Source: Desulfobacula sp. (GTDB taxonomy: Bacteria; Desulfobacterota; Desulfobacteria; Desulfobacterales; Desulfobacteraceae). Taken from it: a stretch of 5,020 nt of DNA. How positions within the stretch are numbered: the first letter of the stretch is position 1; each line of letters begins with the position of its first letter. Where the stretch lies: assembly GCA_029940245.1 (NCBI GenBank), contig JAOZRF010000115.1, positions 1-5,020 of the forward strand. Reading direction: 5' to 3'. Position numbers and translations under genes: made by a program. A model generated the notes under the pieces. That model ran no database searches. It saw only the letters and a list, made by a program, of their open reading frames with translations, and was not told the DNA's origin. This document shows positions 1 through 4,998 of the stretch, piece by piece.

Positions 1-32
1 TTCCATATCTATAAATTTTTCTTATATATTTC

Positions 33-60
33 TTGACAAAAACCAAGTTCTTATCATTAT
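33..60 (+). promoter_or_regulatory. Sigma70-like promoter for the TVP38-family gene
   Basis: A perfect -35 hexamer TTGACA lies at 33-38. After a 16-bp spacer comes CATTAT at 55-60, which matches TATAAT at 4 of 6 positions. The region upstream (1-32) is very AT-rich, as an UP-like element would be. Transcription would start near 67, about 40 bases before the ATG at 108. The same TTG at 33 can be read as a start codon of the downstream frame, but a promoter is the better reading. The hexamer and spacing are seen directly; activity is inferred. Confidence 0.5.
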
Positions 61-107
61 ATTTCCAACAGGCTGGTGCACAGAATTTTTTGAAAAGTCA
101 TAATGCA

Positions 108-809
108 ATGAAACAAACTTATATAAAATCATTTTTTGTTTTTTCTATTGCATTGCTGATAGGATTCTTTTTTTGTTTTGATTTGCATGAATACCTGACT
201 CTTGATTACCTTAAATCCAGGCATGCTTTTTATCTGCAATATTATCTGCAAAACAAATTATTAAGCCTTGGTATCTATTTTATCAGCCTTCTTTTACTGA
301 CAGCATTTTCCGTTCCAGGGCTTTCCGCAATCGTTCTTGCTGGAGGTGCATTGTTCGGATTTCCACTCACTTTGCTGATCACTTCATTTGCTGATGCATT
401 TGGAGCAACTGCTGCTTTTTTGTCTTCACGTTACCTGTTTGGCGACAGCCTGCAAGCCAGGTATCATAAAAGATTGAGAGTCCTTAACAACGGAGTGAAT
501 AAGGAAGGGGCGTTTTATTTATTTTCTTTGAGATTGATGCCTTTTTTCCCTTGTTTTTTAATCAATTTATTGATGGGGCTTACAAAAATTCGGGTTACGA
601 CCTATTATTGGGTAACCCAGGTAGGCAAGCTACCCTACATTGCAATTTATGTTAATGCGGGGACTCAACTTGGCAAACTGGATTCTGTATTGGATATTTT
701 TTCTCCTGGAATTTTGACATCATTTGTTTTGATTGGATTGTTTCCAGTGATTAGCAAAAAGAGTTTGCAATGGATCAAACTTCATAAAAAAAAAGCAAAT
801 TATTCATAA
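108..809 (+). CDS. TVP38/TMEM64 family (VTT domain) integral membrane protein
   Basis: This 233-residue inner-membrane protein belongs to the VTT/DedA-like superfamily, members of which are linked to lipid scrambling and membrane homeostasis; the bacterial substrate is usually unknown. Hydrophobic segments lie at about residues 8-26, 51-67, 78-106, 137-157 and 198-216. Family signatures are S68-VPG, the G79-G-x-L-F-G stretch, G99-A followed by R108, and the re-entrant R142-LMPFFP block with N153 and G157. A G173-K-LP motif follows, then a basic C-terminal tail. An in-frame TTG at 33 would add 25 residues, but it coincides with a perfect -35 box and the extension is not family-like. The ATG at 108, with a weak GAAAAG at 92-97, is therefore preferred. 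The gene is AT-rich, monocistronic and convergent with the lipid operon. An A9 run at 786-794 lies just before the stop. Confidence 0.85.
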   Translation: MKQTYIKSFFVFSIALLIGFFFCFDLHEYLTLDYLKSRHAFYLQYYLQNKLLSLGIYFISLLLLTAFSVPGLSAIVLAGGALFGFPLTLLITSFADAFGATAAFLSSRYLFGDSLQARYHKRLRVLNNGVNKEGAFYLFSLRLMPFFPCFLINLLMGLTKIRVTTYYWVTQVGKLPYIAIYVNAGTQLGKLDSVLDIFSPGILTSFVLIGLFPVISKKSLQWIKLHKKKANYS

Positions 810-812
810 TAA

Positions 813-855
813 CTAAATAGTGCCTGAACAAGGTTTTCGTTCAGGCACTATTTAG
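813..855. terminator. Perfect 17-bp inverted repeat, probable bidirectional terminator
   Basis: The arms at 813-829 and 839-855 are exact reverse complements over 17 bp, separated by a 9-base loop (830-838). The repeat begins 4 bases after the TAA of the TVP38-family gene and ends 7 bases before the TAA of the convergent PAP2 gene, where a shared terminator is expected. The outer stem is AT-rich and the inner stem is GC-rich. Neither strand shows a long U-run after the stem; the nearest T-rich bases are inside the arms. The hairpin is certain and termination in both directions is inferred from its position. Confidence 0.75.
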
Positions 856-862
856 AAACAGA

Positions 863-1444
863 TTAAAGACACAATTTGTAAAGAGCTGCGCCTGTCAATC
901 CAAGCCCGATCCCTCCCAGAACGTCAAGCGGGAAATGAACCCCGAGAGCGATACGCCCTATGCTTACCAATGCGGCAATACAGCTGAAAACAATCATAAT
1001 CGGCCATGGCAGACTAAAAGCTGTTGGAACAACAAATGCCAGATACCAGATACGCATGGAATCTCCGCTGGGGTGAGAAGGATCCTTGGGTCGTTTGGGC
1101 TGAGACATCCTTGTTTTTTCCAGGACAGAAAAAGGGCGGGGTCTTTTCAGCAGCAGTTTGATGGATCTTTCAACACAGGCAATGACAGCAAACAGAACTG
1201 TTGCCGGCAATCCCGAAGACCAGCCGCTGAAATACAGGACACATAGTATGATAATTGCAAACCAGGTTTTTCCTAAAATCCAGCATACGCGGAAAAAAGG
1301 AACAAGGCTTGATAATTTTAAATGTAAAAATTCAAACAGCTTTTTGTCCTGAATTGATAAAACCCGATAAAATAATCCTGTTCCAAAGAAAACAAGCCCT
1401 GAAGCAAGGAGAATCCAGGCAGTTTGTGGTGAAGTTGCAGTCAT
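863..1444 (-). CDS. PAP2-family membrane phosphatase with a PSGD variant of the PSGH motif
   Basis: This is a polytopic type 2 phosphatidic acid phosphatase/PgpB-like protein. The family removes phosphate from lipid phosphates such as phosphatidic acid, PGP or undecaprenyl pyrophosphate. Counting from a GTG at 1468 (201 residues), motif 1 is K104-x6-R111-P112 and motif 3 is R172-x5-H178-x3-D182, both intact. Motif 2 reads P133-S-G-D136, with Asp (GAT) where the family usually has the His that protonates the leaving group; H132 lies just before it. Hydrophobic segments flank the motifs. Two starts are possible. The ATG at 1444 gives 193 residues and begins 13 bases after the upstream stop. The GTG at 1468 overlaps the upstream gene by 11 bp. 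Neither has a good ribosome site at the right distance, so I chose ATG. It is the last gene of the operon and is probably coupled to the acyltransferase. The exact substrate is unknown. Confidence 0.85.
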   Translation of the reverse strand: MTATSPQTAWILLASGLVFFGTGLFYRVLSIQDKKLFEFLHLKLSSLVPFFRVCWILGKTWFAIIILCVLYFSGWSSGLPATVLFAVIACVERSIKLLLKRPRPFSVLEKTRMSQPKRPKDPSHPSGDSMRIWYLAFVVPTAFSLPWPIMIVFSCIAALVSIGRIALGVHFPLDVLGGIGLGLTGAALYKLCL

Positions 1445-1457
1445 AGGGCAGGTGTTT

Positions 1458-2372
1458 TTATGCCTCACTATTTTGGCTGATACATAAATTATCCGGCCAG
1501 ACAGGATAATACATCTGCCATTGTGAGGGATGGGACAGTATATAGTTTTCTATTTGTTTTAAAATTATTTCAGCATTGCAGCGAAGCTCTTTTGCTGGAT
1601 CAGGCATTTTGATCATGTGAATCGGTTTGGACAAGCTAAGCTCATAAAGGCCCTCCTTGTTCATATGCACTGCCGCAACCAGTATGGGCACGTTTGCTAT
1701 TAATGCCATTTTGACATGGCCGACGGGAAGTGGGCTGGGATGGCCAAAAAAATTCAAGTATCTTTTCTGCCGGGGCATGGGACGGTCAACTGCAGTGAGA
1801 ATAAACCCGCCATTGCGCATAACATCAATTGATTTTTCGTGGGCCTTCTGGCTTATCGGCATAATTTCAAGCCCGCTGGTCGCCCGGATATCGTTCTGTA
1901 ATTTATATCCACCCGTTGGTTTACCAATGGTCAATACTTTTGTCCTGAACCCCTGGGTAGCCGCGGCCATAAACAGCAGGTCAAAACTGCTCATATGCGG
2001 CATAACCAGAAAAGCACCAAAATTTTTATCCTGACTCAATTTTATGAGTCGTTCAAAGGCCTGGTTCTTAAGTACTTTACTCTGAAGAGCAGCCGGGCTT
2101 TTTACATTTCGATAAAAATCAACAAAACAACGGCCAGAGGAAATAAGAACCTTTTTTACTGCTTTGTGCAGATCCCCAGGTGTAAGAAGTCCTTTATAAA
2201 TCATTTGCTGGTTTTGTTGGACAGACTGAACCAGGGATAAGTTTTCCATGCGAGCAATTTTTTCAGCCAGAAAATTAACCAAAGGATAGCTTAATACAGT
2301 GGGGATGCTTCTGGCTATGGCAAGTCCTGTACCCACACCTAATTTGCTGTTTGTAAAACTTTGAAAATTCAT
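1458..2372 (-). CDS. LpxL/HtrB-like lysophospholipid acyltransferase family protein
   Basis: This 304-residue enzyme of the LpxL/HtrB (lipid A late acyltransferase-like) family would transfer an acyl chain to a glycolipid or phospholipid acceptor at the inner face of the cytoplasmic membrane. The catalytic HX4D motif is H126-MSSF-D131. Other family features are the G189-FILTAVDRP segment with D196-R197, a N207-FFGHPSPLPVG stretch, and a C-terminal HPSQWQMYYPVWP (281-293) resembling the P-x-QW-x(n)-W/RWP end of LpxL-type proteins. The length is typical. The N-terminus is only weakly hydrophobic rather than a clear anchor. The ATG start follows the upstream transferase stop by 25 bp with a poor ribosome site, suggesting translation depends on the upstream gene. 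The operon contains no other lipid A genes, so the acceptor may be a phospholipid-type product of its neighbours, as with mycobacterial PIM acyltransferases. Substrate naming would be guesswork. Confidence 0.85.
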   Translation of the reverse strand: MNFQSFTNSKLGVGTGLAIARSIPTVLSYPLVNFLAEKIARMENLSLVQSVQQNQQMIYKGLLTPGDLHKAVKKVLISSGRCFVDFYRNVKSPAALQSKVLKNQAFERLIKLSQDKNFGAFLVMPHMSSFDLLFMAAATQGFRTKVLTIGKPTGGYKLQNDIRATSGLEIMPISQKAHEKSIDVMRNGGFILTAVDRPMPRQKRYLNFFGHPSPLPVGHVKMALIANVPILVAAVHMNKEGLYELSLSKPIHMIKMPDPAKELRCNAEIILKQIENYILSHPSQWQMYYPVWPDNLCISQNSEA

Positions 2373-2397
2373 TGCTGATAAATGCTTTCGGGTTTGT

Positions 2398-2991
2398 TTA
2401 TAATGGTTTTTTAAGAAAGCTCACTTCTTCCAATATCACGGGCAGTCCCCGCACCAGTGTTAAAACAATAGTCATCCAGGAAATCAGCACAGCAACGGGA
2501 TGAATCCAGGAAGACCAGGCATGCTCTAATGTCTGAAATCCAAAATCCAGGGTTAAAACTGCAAAAGCAGTTCCCTTTATAGCGCCATAGAAGTTGCGCA
2601 TGAAGCGGGAAGAAACCAGAAAGCGGCCCAATGGATTTTTTATTTGATTAAAAGCGCTTTCTCCATTGCAGGTTCCAACACAGCGTACAGCATCTGTTAA
2701 AGTGCCTCTGGTAATGACAATCAAAGGGATGAGAAGCGGAATCAATCCCAGGTGGCAGAAAACCACCCACAAGATGATTTCCAAAGCACGATCAACGGCA
2801 ATATCCAGAGCACTGCCTAAAAGGCTGGTCTCATTCAAGCGTCGGGCAACCATGCCGTCCACCATGTCCAAAAGCATGATCAATATAATAAAAGGAACAC
2901 ACCAGAAAATTATAACAGGATTACGGAGATGCAACAAAGCAATATATATGAATAATAAGGGCATGCGGCCAAGTGTGATTGCATTTGCCAT
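2398..2991 (-). CDS. CDP-alcohol phosphatidyltransferase family protein
   Basis: This 197-residue integral membrane enzyme swaps CMP on a CDP-linked donor (typically CDP-diacylglycerol) for an alcohol such as glycerol-3-phosphate, inositol phosphate or serine. The whole signature D-x2-D-G-x2-A-R-x8-G-x3-D-x3-D is present: D42, D45, G46, A49, R50, G59, D63, D67. The four Asp residues bind metal and act in catalysis. The N-terminus (MANAITLGRMPLL) matches the usual N-x-[IL]-T-x-x-R opening of the family, which supports this start. Five or six hydrophobic segments follow. An AAGGA ribosome site lies 7 bases before the ATG. It is the first gene of the minus-strand lipid operon, followed by an acyltransferase and a phosphatase. 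A phosphatase partner fits products that carry a terminal phosphate (PGP-like or inositol-phosphate-like), but the sequence does not reveal the alcohol, so I give no gene symbol. Confidence 0.88.
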   Translation of the reverse strand: MANAITLGRMPLLFIYIALLHLRNPVIIFWCVPFIILIMLLDMVDGMVARRLNETSLLGSALDIAVDRALEIILWVVFCHLGLIPLLIPLIVITRGTLTDAVRCVGTCNGESAFNQIKNPLGRFLVSSRFMRNFYGAIKGTAFAVLTLDFGFQTLEHAWSSWIHPVAVLISWMTIVLTLVRGLPVILEEVSFLKKPL

Positions 2992-2998
2992 AATTTTT

Positions 2999-3003
2999 TC
3001 CTT
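2999..3003 (-). promoter_or_regulatory. Ribosome binding site of the CDP-alcohol phosphatidyltransferase gene
   Basis: On the minus strand AAGGA lies 7 bases upstream of the ATG at 2991. It is the only clear Shine-Dalgarno in the three-gene operon; the two downstream genes have weak or no sites, consistent with translational coupling. Confidence 0.65.
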
Positions 3004-3018
3004 ATACTTATTAGTTTC

Positions 3019-3036
3019 AACAATCAGTTAATTGTT
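3019..3036. repeat. Palindromic element AACAAT-N6-ATTGTT
   Basis: This is a perfect 6-bp inverted repeat with a 6-base spacer (arms 3019-3024 and 3031-3036). It lies in the 5' untranslated region of the lipid operon and upstream of the cytochrome. It could be a dimeric regulator site or a small hairpin. It does not match the FNR, CRP or Rex consensus as I know them. In this AT-rich stretch chance occurrence is quite possible. Confidence 0.3.
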
Positions 3037-3064
3037 TATAAAATTATATTTTTTAAATAAAAGT

Positions 3065-3093
3065 AATATTGGCCATGGACTTGTTTTTGTCAA
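3065..3093 (-). promoter_or_regulatory. Sigma70-like promoter for the lipid operon
   Basis: On the minus strand TTGACA (3093-3088) is a perfect -35. A 17-bp spacer leads to AATATT (3070-3065), a 4/6 match to the -10. Transcription would begin near 3058, giving a 5' leader of about 65 bases before the CDP-alcohol phosphatidyltransferase ATG. The -35 and following bases (TTGACAAAAAC) are identical to those of the promoter at 33-43. Confidence 0.5.
3069..3085 (+). promoter_or_regulatory. Possible sigma54-like -24/-12 element facing the cytochrome
   Basis: TTGGC at 3069-3073 and TTGTT at 3081-3085 fit the YTGGC...TTGCW frame of sigma54 promoters, with GG and G at the correct -24/-12 spacing (10 bases between). 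The -12 dinucleotide is GT rather than the nearly invariant GC, and the centre of the -24 box is off consensus. It overlaps the minus-strand sigma70-like promoter. A start near 3095 would transcribe the whole structured leader. This is only a candidate. Confidence 0.2.
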
Positions 3094-3112
3094 GGTGAGT
3101 TAATAAGGTGAC

Positions 3113-3146
3113 TGTAAAAACCAGACCAGATAGGAAGGGTTTTACA
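3113..3146 (+). other. Stem-loop 1 of the cytochrome leader
   Basis: TGTAAAA-A-CC (3113-3122) pairs with GGTTTTACA (3138-3146) over nine base pairs with one bulged A (3120). The loop is 15 bases. It is the first of four potential hairpins between 3113 and 3309 and is seen directly as an inverted repeat. A role in RNA is inferred. Confidence 0.4.
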
Positions 3147-3162
3147 TAACATATTCCCACGC

Positions 3163-3222
3163 TTTCCCTGGATATTTCTCCTGCCGGAGAGACAAGAAAA
3201 TTAATGAATATTGCCAGGGAAA
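3163..3222 (+). other. Nested stem-loop 2 of the cytochrome leader
   Basis: TTTCCCTGG (3163-3171) is perfectly complementary to CCAGGGAAA (3214-3222). Past a two-base bulge (3212-3213) the stem continues with ATATT (3172-3176) against AATAT (3207-3211). Directly stacked inside is a second hairpin, TCTCC (3177-3181) with GGAGA (3186-3190) around a four-base loop. This leaves 3191-3206 as a single-stranded internal segment. Nineteen base pairs in an otherwise non-coding region is more than expected by chance. No known riboswitch consensus was recognised in it. Confidence 0.45.
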
Positions 3223-3242
3223 TGAGCAGTTATAACGATTTT

Positions 3243-3270
3243 TTGACAGGCCGGGCTTTGATTGTTCAAT
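3243..3270 (+). promoter_or_regulatory. Possible sigma70-like promoter proximal to the cytochrome gene
   Basis: A perfect TTGACA lies at 3243-3248. After 16 bp comes TTCAAT (3265-3270), a 4/6 match to the -10. This would start transcription near 3277, about 100 bases before the ATG, and would bypass most of the structured leader. The -10 is weak, so the assignment is tentative and competes with an upstream promoter reading. Confidence 0.3.
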
Positions 3271-3309
3271 TCAGCTTCAAGCCGGTTTTGTTAAATAAAA
3301 GGCTTTTTT
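3251..3309 (+). promoter_or_regulatory. Candidate attenuator: anti-terminator and terminator hairpins sharing 3279-3285
   Basis: Hairpin A pairs CCGG-g-CTT-t-GA (3251-3261) with TCAAGCCGG (3277-3285). Hairpin B pairs AAGCC (3279-3283) plus TTTT (3286-3289) with AAAA (3297-3300) plus GGCTT (3301-3305). B is followed by a T-run through 3309, the layout of an intrinsic terminator. Both use 3279-3283, so they cannot form together. This is the classic antiterminator/terminator arrangement about 70 bases before the cytochrome ATG. The stems are short and bulged, so the function is unproven. Confidence 0.35.
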
Positions 3310-3322
3310 ATATCCTCCGTTA

Positions 3323-3332
3323 ATGATATCAT
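3323..3332. repeat. Perfect 10-bp palindrome ATGATATCAT
   Basis: This self-complementary decamer lies about 47 bases upstream of the cytochrome ATG, in an AT-rich stretch rich in TATAAT-like sequences. It may be an operator or may be chance. It contains TATCAT (3327-3332), a 5/6 match to a -10 hexamer, but without a -35 at the proper distance. Confidence 0.25.
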
Positions 3333-3364
3333 ATAAATAATTTTATAAAAAAATATAGACGTTA

Positions 3365-3370
3365 AAGGGG
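3365..3370 (+). promoter_or_regulatory. Ribosome binding site of the octaheme cytochrome gene
   Basis: AAGGGG lies 8 bases before the ATG at 3379, a 5/6 match to AAGGAG at good spacing. It supports this start, which also yields a complete lipoprotein signal peptide. Confidence 0.7.
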
Positions 3371-3378
3371 CAAAAACC

Positions 3379-4998
3379 ATGAAGAAAAAATATCAAAGGA
3401 TTTTATTTTTAACGATTATTATTTTCCTGGCAGCCTTTATGGCCTGCGGACCCTCCAAAACGTCAGTGGCGCCCAAGCAGTCACTTGTTGCTTTCCACAA
3501 AAGTACTGATGATGCCCGTATCGAAGAAATGCATGCACGCGTGTTCCGGCAGCTGGGGGGCTACAAGGGGCCTGAAGCCTGTTACGCCTGTCATGAAAAA
3601 GAATACAACGAGGTAAAAGCAAGCTACCATGTTCACCAGGGACGACTCACAAAGGATGGAAAAATAGCCCATGATCCAAAAGATGCAGTGGACCTCGGCA
3701 TGTTCAACCGCTGGTATGCCCTGTCCAACACGGACCGGGTAAAAACACCGGAAAATCAATGGCGGCTTATGGAGGCTGTTTATTGCTCACAATGCCATCC
3801 GGGCGGAGGGGTCCTGGAACCCTACGGCATGGATGTGGACTGCCTTATATGCCACCAGCAGGCAGGCTATAAAGGTGGAAAAGGAATAGGGAAAACCCCG
3901 GCCGGAACGGATAGTGAAGGGCATGTCGTCCAGAGCAACGGCGCAAGGCTGGCTGAATTGATGATGGCAGGTGCTGATGCCGGCGGAGATTTGAAAAAAC
4001 TGGACCTATCACATATACCGGCAAAAGCCATGGAAGGCGTTGACCTGCGCGTGGGCATGCCAACCCCGGACAATTGTAATTTCTGCCACTGGAAATCGGA
4101 CAGTAAACGCGGCACGCACTATGGGGTATTAAAAGGCCAGTCCACGGATGTGCACTATTCCAACGGAATGACCTGCCAGGAATGCCACGTGACGGACAAA
4201 CACGAAATAGGGAAAGGCAAGGTTGTTGACGATGCCGGCTCCCCGGCACTCAGGGGGACCATGAAAACCTGCACTGACTGCCATGGTGAAGAACCCCATA
4301 AAGGGTATGATGCAGATGATCTGAACATGCACCTGGAGCGCATTTCCTGTGAAACCTGCCATATTCCTGAAACATCGCCTGGAACGGTTAAGGTAGACTG
4401 GCTGATCGGAATGGATATGCCCAAAATGATGACGCTTTACCATTACATGATGCCCGTTGCCAGACTCATGGGAATGGCCACCCCGGAAAAAATGACGGAG
4501 CAGGTGTCTGAAATGATCGGCTGTTATAAGACCAAGAATCTTTCCGGCTTTAAACCGGTCTATGCATGGAACAACAGGAAGGTCATCTGCACGGACATTC
4601 CCCATCCCACGGGCAGCATTGATGATCCCGGCAGCAAGATCACGCCTTTTAACGTTATCACCGTCTCCTTCTTTGATGACGGCACCACGCCTGAAGTTGT
4701 CGAGAATCCCGACGGCCATGCCCTGGGCTACCCAGTCCCCCGGACCTATGTATCCCGCGCCGGCGGCAAGGGGAAAAAGGACACTACCCTTGAACAGATG
4801 CGCTCCTGGAACAACGGCCAATATAAATCAGCCATTATCAGAAAGACTCCCCAGTATTTCAACCTGTACCACAACATTGCTCCTGCGGCAGATGCCGTGA
4901 AATGTAATGACTGCCATACTGCTGAAAACGGCATCCTTGATTTTGCAGCACTGGGGTATGATCCGGATTACGTAGAAGAACTGACCATGGAAAGATAA
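3379..4998 (+). CDS. OTR-like octaheme c-type cytochrome lipoprotein
   Basis: This 539-residue exported multiheme cytochrome probably moves electrons in the periplasm or at the cell surface. Residues 1-22 form a signal peptide (KKK, then a hydrophobic core) ending in FMA-C23, a plausible lipidation site. Eight CXXCH sites begin at C68, C136, C155, C233, C266, C298, C324 and C509; no CXXCK is present. Thirteen further His residues (for example H247, H259, H275, H307, H318) can serve as distal ligands. Similarity in layout to octaheme tetrathionate reductases includes NCNFCHW, VHYSNGMTCQECH, PH-x(10)-H-x(3)-I-S-C-E-T-C-H-I-P, the heme-free PVYAWNN and SKITPF stretches, and the final CNDCH before LDFAALGY. 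The OTR protein of Shewanella reduces tetrathionate, nitrite and hydroxylamine in vitro; that activity cannot be assumed here. Cys382 and Cys404 lie outside heme motifs. GC is clearly higher than in the flanking genes. It may be followed by partners beyond the window. Confidence 0.88.
   Translation: MKKKYQRILFLTIIIFLAAFMACGPSKTSVAPKQSLVAFHKSTDDARIEEMHARVFRQLGGYKGPEACYACHEKEYNEVKASYHVHQGRLTKDGKIAHDPKDAVDLGMFNRWYALSNTDRVKTPENQWRLMEAVYCSQCHPGGGVLEPYGMDVDCLICHQQAGYKGGKGIGKTPAGTDSEGHVVQSNGARLAELMMAGADAGGDLKKLDLSHIPAKAMEGVDLRVGMPTPDNCNFCHWKSDSKRGTHYGVLKGQSTDVHYSNGMTCQECHVTDKHEIGKGKVVDDAGSPALRGTMKTCTDCHGEEPHKGYDADDLNMHLERISCETCHIPETSPGTVKVDWLIGMDMPKMMTLYHYMMPVARLMGMATPEKMTEQVSEMIGCYKTKNLSGFKPVYAWNNRKVICTDIPHPTGSIDDPGSKITPFNVITVSFFDDGTTPEVVENPDGHALGYPVPRTYVSRAGGKGKKDTTLEQMRSWNNGQYKSAIIRKTPQYFNLYHNIAPAADAVKCNDCHTAENGILDFAALGYDPDYVEELTMER

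Noticed and set aside
935..1246. Plus-strand open frames across the PAP2 and acyltransferase genes (also 1657-2034, 2666-3031)
   Set aside because: They are antisense to genes with intact family motifs and show no domain-like sequence or ribosome sites.
2398..2991. Naming the transferase pgsA, pssA or PI synthase
   Set aside because: The CDP-alcohol signature is shared by all these enzymes and no specificity residue can be assigned with confidence.
3100..3320. Known riboswitch classes, especially c-di-GMP-I (GEMM), which controls cytochromes in Geobacter
   Set aside because: The conserved GGGACGCAAAGCC-type core and tetraloop receptor are not present; no other class consensus was recognised.
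4129..4821. Long 230-residue open frame on the minus strand inside the cytochrome gene
   Set aside because: It lies wholly antisense to a well-supported eight-heme gene, lacks recognisable domains, and is expected as a by-product of the GC-richer coding strand.
3379..4998. NrfA nitrite reductase or hydroxylamine oxidoreductase (HAO) identity
   Set aside because: There is no CXXCK site as in NrfA, and the heme spacing with a 185-residue gap before the last heme fits the OTR-like layout rather than HAO.
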